A stretch of 64,000 nt of DNA, taken from assembly GCF_030519355.1 (NCBI RefSeq), contig NZ_JAUMKC010000009.1, forward strand, positions 62,001 through 126,000, in the 5' to 3' direction. This document shows positions 43,951-51,367 of the stretch, in pieces. The notes beneath the pieces are model-generated. The model searched no databases. It saw only the letters and a program-made list of their open reading frames with translations, and was not told the DNA's origin. Made by a program: the position numbers and the translations under genes. Source of the stretch: Mucilaginibacter sp. L3T2-6 (GTDB lineage: Bacteria; Bacteroidota; Bacteroidia; Sphingobacteriales; Sphingobacteriaceae). The first letter of the stretch is position 1. Each line of letters begins with the position of its first letter.

Positions 43951-45051
43951 ATGTCGCTGCTTTACCGTGTTGCTTTAACTTACGTAAAAAATATTGGCCC
44001 TACGCTGGCTAAATCACTGATTGCTTATTTCGGCGATGCTGAAAGTGTTTTCAAAGTACCGGCACGACGGCTATTGAAAGTACCCGGCATAGGGGAGAGG
44101 ACCATCAGCCAGCTTGACTTTGATATGGCCTTGAAAAAGGCAGAAGGCGAACTAAACTTTATTGAGCGGAATGAGATAGAAGTGATTTTTTACACCGATA
44201 GTAAATACCCCAAACGCTTAAAAGCCTGCAATGATTCACCGGTTTTATTATACGCAAAGGGAAATATCGATTTCAGCGCCCAATACGTGGTGAGCGTAGT
44301 GGGCACCCGTAATGCCACGGAATACGGCAAACACTTGTGCCGCTTATTGATAGAGGAATTACAACAGCACAATGTGTTGGTGGTGAGCGGTCTGGCTTTG
44401 GGTATTGACGTGGCTATTCATAAGGAATGCCTAAAACACAATGTGCCGACTATTGGCGTGGTGGGCCACGGTTTGGACAGGTTATATCCAAGCCAGAATA
44501 GGGCAACTGCTGAAAAGATGCTGGAGAACGGCGGGCTTTTAACCGAATATCCTTCAGGCACCATCCCCGACAGGGAGAACTTCCCGCAACGAAACCGCAT
44601 AGTTGCAGGTATTGCCGATGCCACCATTGTTGTAGAGGCTGGTATAAAGGGAGGTGCACTCATCACAGCCGAAATTGCAAACTCCTATAACCGCGATGTA
44701 TTTGCTTTTCCGGGCAGAATAGGCGACGACTATTCCGAGGGCTGTAACTTTTTGATACGCAACAATAAAGCACAACTGCTTACCTGCGCTGCGGATTTGA
44801 CCTATAGCCTTGGGTGGGAGAAAGCCGAAAACGCAAAGCCGGCAGTTGAACAGTATGTATTACCGCTTGATTTGCTGCCTGATGAAAGCATGATCCTTAA
44901 CTTTATTAAACAAAACAATGGCCCGCTGGCGATAGATGACCTGTCCCTTAAAACTAATATGCCAACCAGTAAGCTGGCTATGAATTTATTGAATATGGAG
45001 ATGCAAGGGTATATCCGTTCGTTGCCGGGGAAGACGTATTGTATATCTTAA
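43951..45051 (+). CDS. dprA: DNA processing protein DprA
   Basis: 366 residues. Loads RecA on incoming single-stranded DNA during natural transformation. N-terminal helix-hairpin-helix (YVKNIGPTLAKSLIAYFG, RLLKVPGIGERTIS), Rossmann domain with VSVVGTRNATEYGKHL, VVSGLALGIDVAIHKE, FPQRNRIVAGIADATIVVE and GGALITAEIANSY, then a C-terminal winged helix (PLAIDDLSLKTNMPTSKLAM). Start set at ATG 43951 (MSLLYRVALTYV), which matches Bacteroidota DprA N-termini; ATG 43924 adds nine residues. Convergent with sixA across a palindrome. Confidence 0.93.
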   Translation: MSLLYRVALTYVKNIGPTLAKSLIAYFGDAESVFKVPARRLLKVPGIGERTISQLDFDMALKKAEGELNFIERNEIEVIFYTDSKYPKRLKACNDSPVLLYAKGNIDFSAQYVVSVVGTRNATEYGKHLCRLLIEELQQHNVLVVSGLALGIDVAIHKECLKHNVPTIGVVGHGLDRLYPSQNRATAEKMLENGGLLTEYPSGTIPDRENFPQRNRIVAGIADATIVVEAGIKGGALITAEIANSYNRDVFAFPGRIGDDYSEGCNFLIRNNKAQLLTCAADLTYSLGWEKAENAKPAVEQYVLPLDLLPDESMILNFIKQNNGPLAIDDLSLKTNMPTSKLAMNLLNMEMQGYIRSLPGKTYCIS

Positions 45052-45061
45052 GCAGATCATA

Positions 45062-45096
45062 GTCATTGCTGGAGTTTATAACCTCCCAGCAATGAC
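45062..45096. other. palindrome between dprA and sixA
   Basis: GTCATTGCTGG (45062-45072) and CCAGCAATGAC (45086-45096) are exact complements, 13-nt loop, no T-run. It lies 10 bp after dprA and before the convergent sixA end. The GTCATTGC/GCAATGAC ends resemble those of the repeat in the plug gene, so it may be a minimal member of that family or a Rho-independent-like 3' end. Confidence 0.6.
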
Positions 45097-45113
45097 AAGT
45101 GACTAATGACTGC

Positions 45114-45590
45114 TCATCCGTTAGGCCAGCTAAAATATACCAGTTTGCCCATTCCTTTGCTTACCTCCGCCCAGGCATCAACTTCAAAATCAATTACCGC
45201 AACGCAGCTGGTATGTACTTCGCGTGCTTCACCGGTAAGGTATTGAAGTATGTAGGCTATTCCGGGATTATGCCCCACTAACGCAATAAAGTTAAACTCA
45301 TCGGGAAAATCATTAATTACATTCAGCAGCGTTTGCTCGCTGGCCATGTAAACTAACTTGCTTTTGGTTGGGGCCGGTAAACCCAAATGGTCGGCAAATA
45401 TTTCGGCAGTGGTGACCGTCCTTAACGCGGAACTGGCTATAATCAATTCCGGTATGATTGATTTTTCTTTCAAACGGTCGGCCATATAGCCGGCGTCCTG
45501 CATACCGATATATTTAAGCGGCCTGGCAGAATCTTTTCCTCCTGTCTCTTTTTCGGCCTTTGCATGCCTTACCAGCAATAACTTTTTCAT
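45114..45590 (-). CDS. sixA: SixA-type histidine phosphatase
   Basis: 158 residues. Histidine phosphatase superfamily; SixA removes phosphate from phosphohistidine (Hpt domains and PTS components in E. coli). Catalytic RHG-like motif LLLVRHAKAEKE (Arg8, His9), ELIIASSALRTVTTAEIF (second Arg), and FIALVGHNPGIAYIL (second His). An Hpt-domain protein is encoded elsewhere in the window (53742-54119), but no link can be shown. Monocistronic. Confidence 0.85.
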   Translation of the reverse strand: MKKLLLVRHAKAEKETGGKDSARPLKYIGMQDAGYMADRLKEKSIIPELIIASSALRTVTTAEIFADHLGLPAPTKSKLVYMASEQTLLNVINDFPDEFNFIALVGHNPGIAYILQYLTGEAREVHTSCVAVIDFEVDAWAEVSKGMGKLVYFSWPNG

Positions 45591-45624
45591 GAATTGGTAT
45601 TTAAAAAATCAGCGCTAATTTCAT

Positions 45625-45649
45625 GAATTTGAGCGAATTTGAGCGAATT
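45625..45649. repeat. 10-bp tandem repeat
   Basis: GAATTTGAGC occurs at 45625-45634 and 45635-45644 and begins a third time (GAATT). It lies in the 184-bp gap between sixA and the GT9 gene, which otherwise shows nothing recognisable. Confidence 0.6.
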
Positions 45650-45774
45650 ATTAACCCACAAATCTTAATGTCCGCACGCGGTTAATCAATTATCCTGTCC
45701 TTACTTATCCTCATTAAAAGTAAGGTTGCTTTGTAAAAAATTGTTTTAAATAAATTTTATTGAAGGGCATTTAA

Positions 45775-46812
45775 TCAGGCGTGCTTTATTAATTCTGCAA
45801 TTTTACCGGCAATAGTTTCCGGCGTAATATTGTATAAGCAGGCGTAATCTTTACGAAAGCATGGTTTATTGCCGTATACGGAGCATGGCCGGCATTCGAT
45901 ATTATCAGCTACGATGTTTGCTTCCGATTGCCCGTAACCTAAAAAACCTGCATAGTGGTGTGTTGCTCCCCACACTGATACTACCGGAATGCCTTCCAGT
46001 GATGCCAGGTGCATACCCGCCGAGTCCATGCTCATCATCACGTCGAGGTTGCTGATGACAGCAAGCTCCTGTTCTATGGTTAATTTGCGAACCAATGTGG
46101 TGATATTTGCAAATTTTTGTTCCCATGCCAGGCAAATTTCTTCCTCAAGCAAAGAACCGCCAAAAAGAAAAATATCGATATTTTCTTCGCTGAGGAGCGC
46201 CAAAACCTGTTCGGTTCGTTCCAGCGGATAAATTTTACCTTTGTGTTTGGCAAATGGCGCTATGCCTATCCAGGTTTTGGTTTTCGCGCCGGTTATATCT
46301 AAAACTTCCCGCTGCAAAACCTTAGGTTTTCTGGTGAGTTGATTGTCAAGCCTAATTTCTAATCCCAATTTTCTGAAGACGTCGGCGTAACGTTCTGCGG
46401 TTGGCTTAAGCGGCTTTAATACTTTACCCGGGTAACGGGTTAACAGCTTTTTTTCAGGGCGGCCCTTGTCTATAAACGCGTAAGTTAAGCCTGAAAGACG
46501 GAACAATCGCCGTAGAATTTTAGAACGGAGTGTATCGTGTAGATCGGCAAGTGCATAATAGTCTGATGCTTTCTTCAACGCCCTGAATAATTTGATCAGT
46601 CCGGCAAAACCTTTATACTTCGTCTGGAAGTCAGCACCATAAAACGTTAACCGGGGAATGCCCTTAAAAAAATCTTCAAATTCGGGCCTGGAAACAAAGG
46701 TTATGGTTATATCCGGGTTTTGATGGAGCGCCGCCTTTATCACAGGCGCCGTCATCGCTACATCCCCCATTGCCGAGAAGCGCAACACCAGTATATGCTT
46801 TCCGGCAGGCAT
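45775..46812 (-). CDS. glycosyltransferase family 9 (heptosyltransferase-like)
   Basis: 345 residues. GT-B fold; family 9 enzymes add heptose from ADP-heptose to the LPS core at the inner-membrane cytosolic face. N-terminal FSAMGDVAMTAPVIKAALHQ, middle IGIAPFAKHKGKIYPLE, donor site MMSMDSAGMHLASLEGIPVVS and VWGATHHYAGFLGYGQ, and a C-terminal cysteine cluster CRPCSVYGNKPCFRKDYACL as in many heptosyltransferases. The ATG follows directly on the DUF4254 stop (TAGATG). Together with rfaE1, gmhA and rfaE2 upstream it makes a heptose operon. Confidence 0.9.
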   Translation of the reverse strand: MPAGKHILVLRFSAMGDVAMTAPVIKAALHQNPDITITFVSRPEFEDFFKGIPRLTFYGADFQTKYKGFAGLIKLFRALKKASDYYALADLHDTLRSKILRRLFRLSGLTYAFIDKGRPEKKLLTRYPGKVLKPLKPTAERYADVFRKLGLEIRLDNQLTRKPKVLQREVLDITGAKTKTWIGIAPFAKHKGKIYPLERTEQVLALLSEENIDIFLFGGSLLEEEICLAWEQKFANITTLVRKLTIEQELAVISNLDVMMSMDSAGMHLASLEGIPVVSVWGATHHYAGFLGYGQSEANIVADNIECRPCSVYGNKPCFRKDYACLYNITPETIAGKIAELIKHA

Positions 46813-47418
46813 CTATTTTTTGCTGTTGTATAAAACGGGATTCAGTTCCGGGTCATTATACATCTTCATCTGGCGGTACACTTTCATGTATTTTTTGCCC
46901 TGTTCTATATCTGTCAGCAGTTCGTCTATCGCAACTGAAAGGTCGGCTTGCTGTTGTAAAAGGATGTTCAATTTGTTTTTACGCCTGGCGAGTTCGGTAT
47001 CATCAACATTTTTACGAACACTTTCCTCCTTCATGTGGTAAATTTTAAGCGCAAGGATAGATAGCCTGTCAATCGCCCAGGCCGGGCTCTCCGTATTAAT
47101 CCGCGCGGATACTTCCGGCAGGATATTTTTATATTTCTCTAAAAAATAGCTGTCAATATGTTCCACCAAATCGGTACGGTCCTGGTTTGATTTATCAATG
47201 CGGCGTTTCCATTTCAGGGCTAAAACCGGGTCTATTTCCGGGTTGCGGATTTCGTCCTCCATGTGCCATTGTGCCGTATCGATCCAGCATTTGGCATACA
47301 GCAGGTTTTCAAACGAGCCGGTTTCATAGGGATTTACATAGCAGTAATCGATATCATTATACAAATGATAGTCCTCAATCGCTTCTGAGAATATACTATT
47401 GCAAAGCCCGCTAACCAT
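46813..47418 (-). CDS. DUF4254 protein within the heptose operon
   Basis: 201 residues, soluble, all-helical in appearance. Matches the Bacteroidota DUF4254 family as I recall it: AKCWIDTAQWHMEDEIRNPE, ALKWKRRIDKSNQDRTDLVE, SPAWAIDRLSILALKIYHMK, and a C-terminal coiled-coil segment. Function not established. Its ATG overlaps the rfaE2 stop by one base and its stop abuts the GT9 start, so it is embedded between an ADP-heptose-forming enzyme and a heptosyltransferase; a role in LPS inner-core synthesis is inferred from this alone. Confidence 0.8.
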   Translation of the reverse strand: MVSGLCNSIFSEAIEDYHLYNDIDYCYVNPYETGSFENLLYAKCWIDTAQWHMEDEIRNPEIDPVLALKWKRRIDKSNQDRTDLVEHIDSYFLEKYKNILPEVSARINTESPAWAIDRLSILALKIYHMKEESVRKNVDDTELARRKNKLNILLQQQADLSVAIDELLTDIEQGKKYMKVYRQMKMYNDPELNPVLYNSKK

Positions 47419-47921
47419 TACTGTTCTTTTTCTTTTATCTTATTAATGATCGATGTAGATGAATATCCTTCTACAAAGGTAATTGTTTTAACTTCGCCGC
47501 CATTAGCAATCACTTCTTTGGCGCCTACTATGTTATCTATTGTATAATCAGCTCCCTTTACCAGGACATCAGGCAGTAAGGTCGAGATTAGATTTAACGG
47601 GGTATCCTCATCAAACAAAATCACGGCGTCAACAAAAAACAGCGACGCTAATAAGGCTGCCCGGCTGTTTTGATCATTTATCGGCCGGCTTTCACCTTTT
47701 ATCCGTTTTACAGAAGTATCCGCATTCAGGCCGATTATCAGTTTATCGCCTAAATCAGCAGCCTTAGCTAAATAAGTTACGTGGCCAATATGCAGCAAGT
47801 CAAAAACCCCATTGGTGAATACTACCTTTTTGCCCTCGTTTTGCCATGTGGCAACCTTGCCTTTTAATGAAGCTAAAGGCTGTATCTTATTCAAAAGCGT
47901 TAGTTCGAAATCGTTTTTCAT
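47418..47921 (-). CDS. rfaE2: D-glycero-beta-D-manno-heptose 1-phosphate adenylyltransferase
   Basis: 167 residues. Equivalent to the C-terminal domain of HldE: transfers AMP from ATP to heptose 1-phosphate, giving ADP-heptose. Cytidylyltransferase fold with VVFTNGVFDLLHIGHVTYL (HxGH motif), LIIGLNADTSVKRIKG, NDQNSRAALLASL and the C-terminal EGYSSTSIINKI. A separate gene from the kinase, the split arrangement common outside Enterobacteria. Nine bp after gmhA, one-base overlap with the DUF4254 gene. Confidence 0.93.
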   Translation of the reverse strand: MKNDFELTLLNKIQPLASLKGKVATWQNEGKKVVFTNGVFDLLHIGHVTYLAKAADLGDKLIIGLNADTSVKRIKGESRPINDQNSRAALLASLFFVDAVILFDEDTPLNLISTLLPDVLVKGADYTIDNIVGAKEVIANGGEVKTITFVEGYSSTSIINKIKEKEQ

Positions 47922-47929
47922 TTGCGATT

Positions 47930-48484
47930 TTAGAATAAATCGTCAACTGCCTTACACAAAATATGCCCGATCAAAATATGCATTTCCTGTATCCTGGCGG
48001 TTACATCAGACGGCACAATAACATTCAGATTGCAAAGGCCATTCATTCTGCCGCCATCCCGGCCCGACAAGCCCAGTGTATTACAACCGGTCTGTCCTGC
48101 TGCTTCAAATGCATTCAATATCCCCTGGCTGTTTCCGCTGGTCGAAATCCCTATGAATAAATCGCCGGGCCGGGCCAGCGCCTCTACCTGTCGCGAAAAC
48201 ACATGGTCGTAACCGTAGTCGTTTGCAATGGCTGTCATCGCAGAAGTATCTGTTGTCAGGGCTATTCCTGGCAACGCTCTGCGCTCTTTTACAAACCGGC
48301 CGCTTAATTCGGCAGCAATGTGCTGGGCATCGGCAGCGCTTCCCCCGTTTCCGGCTATCAATACCTTGTTACCGCTTTGTATAGTTGATATGATCATTTC
48401 ACAGGCTTTTTCAATATCGCCGGTAAGCTGTTCAATTACTTTATTGATAAGCTGCTGATGTGCTTTAAGTTCTTCAACAATCAT
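47930..48484 (-). CDS. gmhA: D-sedoheptulose 7-phosphate isomerase
   Basis: 184 residues. First step of heptose synthesis: sedoheptulose 7-phosphate to D-glycero-D-manno-heptose 7-phosphate. SIS domain with VLIAGNGGSAADAQHIAAEL, KERRALPGIALTTDTSAMTA, NDYGYDHVFSRQVEAL, GISTSGNSQGILNAFE and the C-terminal RIQEMHILIGHILC (metal-binding Glu/His). Start taken as ATG 48484; a GTG at 48499 would add five residues (MKLTK). Sits between the kinase and the adenylyltransferase genes. Confidence 0.92.
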   Translation of the reverse strand: MIVEELKAHQQLINKVIEQLTGDIEKACEMIISTIQSGNKVLIAGNGGSAADAQHIAAELSGRFVKERRALPGIALTTDTSAMTAIANDYGYDHVFSRQVEALARPGDLFIGISTSGNSQGILNAFEAAGQTGCNTLGLSGRDGGRMNGLCNLNVIVPSDVTARIQEMHILIGHILCKAVDDLF

Positions 48485-48593
48485 TTTGGTTAATTTCACG
48501 TCAATACCAATAGAACGAATGTTTTATTCATAATTTCTAAAAATATCGGCTGATTAGAACTAATATTCAATAATGGAATATTTTCGGACGAAA

Positions 48594-49571
48594 TTACGCC
48601 ATATCTTTTACAATTTCATCAATTGTTGTAGTGGCGCTGCCTACACGCCGTATTACTATTGCGGCAGCGTGGTTGGCCAGTTCACAAGCTTCTTCAACCG
48701 GAAAATCAAGCGCCAAAAAATAAGTAATCGTAGCAATTACTGTATCACCTGCGCCGGTAACATCAAATACTTCGGTAGCTTTTACCGGCAGCAGCTTTTG
48801 GCTGTTTTTAGTTAAAATAGCCATGCCATCTTCCGAGAGTGTTACTACCAGGTAATCCGTCCCGGTTTGGTTAAATATTGTTTGAGCCGCCTCCTGCAAG
48901 TCATCGTTATTTTTAATCGATTCAGCTTTGGCTGCTTCGGCCAGTTCCTTACGGTTGGGTTTGATCAGGTAAGCACCTTTGTACTTTTCGTAGTTCAGCC
49001 CTTTAGGATCGATAATAACTTTTTTCTGATGTTGACTGGCTATTTCTATTAGTCTTTGGGTTAGGGCAGGAGCGAACAGGCCCTTATTATAGTCCGAGAA
49101 AATAACAATGTCGGCCTTATCAATAACAGTTGTAAGCTTATCAGCAAGTTCATCTTCCAGCTGCGCGGGCAATTGGTTTGTTGCTTCCCTGTCAATCCTT
49201 ACCAACTGATGCCTTGCTGCCAAAACACGCGTTTTAACCGTAGTTGGGCGGCTGGAATCGGTAATAATCGTACCGGTTTGTACGCCCTCCTCCTGCAGAA
49301 TCGAGATAACCTGCTTACCGTGGATATCATCGCCAATGACGCCCGCAACGGTTACCTGCGCACCAAGTGCCACCAGGTTTTGAACCACGTTACCTGCACC
49401 GCCAAGTGTAGTCGATTCGTTTTTGACATTTACTATCGGGACCGGCGCCTCGGGTGAGAGCCGTGTGGCATTACCCCATATATAATGGTCAATCATCAGG
49501 TCGCCTATAACCAATATAGCAGGCCGTTTTTGTGTCGATTTTATTGAAAGTACCTTATCTTTTGTCGTCAT
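48594..49571 (-). CDS. rfaE1: D-glycero-beta-D-manno-heptose-7-phosphate kinase
   Basis: 325 residues. Equivalent to the N-terminal ribokinase-like domain of HldE, making heptose 1,7-bisphosphate. PfkB-type motifs ILVIGDLMIDHYIWGNATRL, TTLGGAGNVVQNLVALGA, IIDPKGLNYEKYKGAYLIKP and the catalytic DVTGAGDTVIATI. First heptose gene of the operon rfaE1 - gmhA - rfaE2 - DUF4254 - GT9. The bisphosphate phosphatase (gmhB) and epimerase (hldD) are not in the window. PolX gene ends are 41 bp upstream. Confidence 0.93.
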   Translation of the reverse strand: MTTKDKVLSIKSTQKRPAILVIGDLMIDHYIWGNATRLSPEAPVPIVNVKNESTTLGGAGNVVQNLVALGAQVTVAGVIGDDIHGKQVISILQEEGVQTGTIITDSSRPTTVKTRVLAARHQLVRIDREATNQLPAQLEDELADKLTTVIDKADIVIFSDYNKGLFAPALTQRLIEIASQHQKKVIIDPKGLNYEKYKGAYLIKPNRKELAEAAKAESIKNNDDLQEAAQTIFNQTGTDYLVVTLSEDGMAILTKNSQKLLPVKATEVFDVTGAGDTVIATITYFLALDFPVEEACELANHAAAIVIRRVGSATTTIDEIVKDMA

Positions 49572-49612
49572 TAGTCATCTGGTAACCAGCACCCCTCGAT
49601 TATTGTTTGTGC

Positions 49613-51298
49613 TTAAAGGCATGTTTTCTGCCGTTTTATAGCAAAGACCTCTTTTATTTCAGATAAAGTTAGTGCATTCAGGCATCTTTCTTTGTAAAGC
49701 CCGCCTTTCCGCGCAACCAGCAGGCCGTAGTACATATCATGGAAGCCTTCTTTTCGGTGTGCATCCGGATTAATAGACAGCCACACCCCTTTATCCAATG
49801 CATACTGGTGCCAACGCCAATCCAAATCCAGGCGCAGCGGATTTGCGTTGATTTCGATAACCACATTATTTGCGGCACAGGCATCAATTACTTTCTTATA
49901 ATCGATAGGATAACCCTTACGGCTTAAAAGCAGGCGGCCTGTTGGATGTCCTAAAATAGTTGTGTATGGATTTTCGATGGCCTTTATCAATCGGGAGGTT
50001 GCCTTTGCCTCGTCCATTTTTAAAATCGAGTGTACTGATGCCACAATAAAATCAAACTTCTGCAGTATTTCATCGGGATAATCAAGCGACCCATCATACA
50101 ATATATCTGATTCGATGCCTTTAAATATATGGAAGCCGTCCAGCTTTTTATTCAAATGGTCAATTTCTTCATGCTGCTGAAAAACCCGCTCTACAGTGAG
50201 GCCCTTGGCATAAAACGCGCTTTTGCTATGGTCGCACATACCAAGGTATTCCAGTTGCATCTCATCACGGCAATATAGCGCCATTTCCTCAATGCTGTTA
50301 ATACCGTCGCTCCAGGTGCTATGGTTGTGCAGGGTGCCCTTAAGGTCGTTATTGTTTATCAACTGCGGCAGATTATTATTTCCCGCCCGTTCAATAAAGG
50401 TCATGCCTTCTCTTAATTCCGGCAAAATATACGAGGTACCCGCTTTGGTATAAATTAATTCCTCACTTTCGGGCTGATCGATTGTATTGCCGGCGCGCGA
50501 TAAAATGGCTTTTACATGCTCGTCATCACCTGTCTGCATGAAAAGTTCCTGATAATAGTAGCGTTTCTCAACACACACTATCTCAACTGCCAAACCTCCT
50601 TCCATTTTGCCGGTTACGCGATTATTTTCTGTTTGTACATCTGTTATAATAGCAGATTGCTGAACTGTATGAAACGCTATATCTTCATCACGGCTGCCCA
50701 ATACAATAGTCAATCTTTCTATAATCTCACACCGGCGACGGAACTCACCCGCAAAATCTATCAGTGCGCCCGGAAATATATCCTTTAGTTCCTGCAGAAG
50801 ATCGTTGGCCTGTTGCTCAACTTTGGCATAAATAAATTTACCATGACTCGCCATGTTAAATTCTATCACTTTGCGGATGTCTTCCTGTGTTTTCAATCCG
50901 AAGCCTTTGGCTTCAACCAGGCGGTTCTCGTTACAGGCGTAAAAAAGCTCGCCTGCATTTTCAATACCCAGCTCTTTCCAGATAATGCCAACCTTTTTTG
51001 GCCCAATGCCTTTAATACCCATCATCTCTACAATACCTTCCGGCGTCTGGGCGATCAGTTCGTCCAGTTCGGTCATAGTCCCTTTTTCCAGCAACTCGGT
51101 TATTTTGCCTGCTGTGCTTTTACCGATGCCATCTATCTTCTCCAGCTCTGCAAAACTCTTTCCGGCTACGGAGAATGGCAGTTTATCAACCTTAAAGGCA
51201 GCAGCAGCCAGGGATTTTACTTTAAAAGGGTTGGCGTCGTGCAGCTCCATCAATTGCGACAACAGGCGAAGCTTACGGGCTATGGGTTTGTTTTCCAT
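49613..51298 (-). CDS. polX: PolX-like protein with PHP exonuclease domain and a degenerate polymerase site
   Basis: 561 residues. Family X DNA polymerase plus PHP phosphoesterase architecture (repair synthesis and 3'-5' exonuclease in Bacillus). Two helix-hairpin-helix motifs (KIDGIGKSTAGKI about 54-66; GIKGIGPKKVGIIW about 94-107). The polymerase palm, normally GSLRRARETVKDLD with a later third Asp, reads GEFRRRCEIIERLT at 184-197, so the paired Asp positions are Arg195 and Thr197, and the third is Glu239 (AVEIV). The PHP domain is intact: LHNHSTWSDG (323-332), MCDHS, GIESDIL, VASVHS, GHPTGR, INPDAH. Probably an exonuclease or AP-site enzyme without polymerase activity. Located between sppA and rfaE1. 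Confidence 0.9.
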   Translation of the reverse strand: MENKPIARKLRLLSQLMELHDANPFKVKSLAAAAFKVDKLPFSVAGKSFAELEKIDGIGKSTAGKITELLEKGTMTELDELIAQTPEGIVEMMGIKGIGPKKVGIIWKELGIENAGELFYACNENRLVEAKGFGLKTQEDIRKVIEFNMASHGKFIYAKVEQQANDLLQELKDIFPGALIDFAGEFRRRCEIIERLTIVLGSRDEDIAFHTVQQSAIITDVQTENNRVTGKMEGGLAVEIVCVEKRYYYQELFMQTGDDEHVKAILSRAGNTIDQPESEELIYTKAGTSYILPELREGMTFIERAGNNNLPQLINNNDLKGTLHNHSTWSDGINSIEEMALYCRDEMQLEYLGMCDHSKSAFYAKGLTVERVFQQHEEIDHLNKKLDGFHIFKGIESDILYDGSLDYPDEILQKFDFIVASVHSILKMDEAKATSRLIKAIENPYTTILGHPTGRLLLSRKGYPIDYKKVIDACAANNVVIEINANPLRLDLDWRWHQYALDKGVWLSINPDAHRKEGFHDMYYGLLVARKGGLYKERCLNALTLSEIKEVFAIKRQKTCL

Positions 51299-51324
51299 GA
51301 TTTAATTGAGTTGTAAAAATAGAA

Positions 51325-51349
51325 AAAGCCGCCCATAACAGGCGGCTTT
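51325..51349 (-). terminator. intrinsic terminator of sppA
   Basis: AAAGCCGCC (51325-51333) pairs with GGCGGCTTT (51341-51349) around a 7-nt loop; on the minus strand the stem is followed by TTTTTCT. It lies between the sppA stop and the polX start. Confidence 0.85.
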
Positions 51350-51367
51350 CACTTAAATATATCAAAA

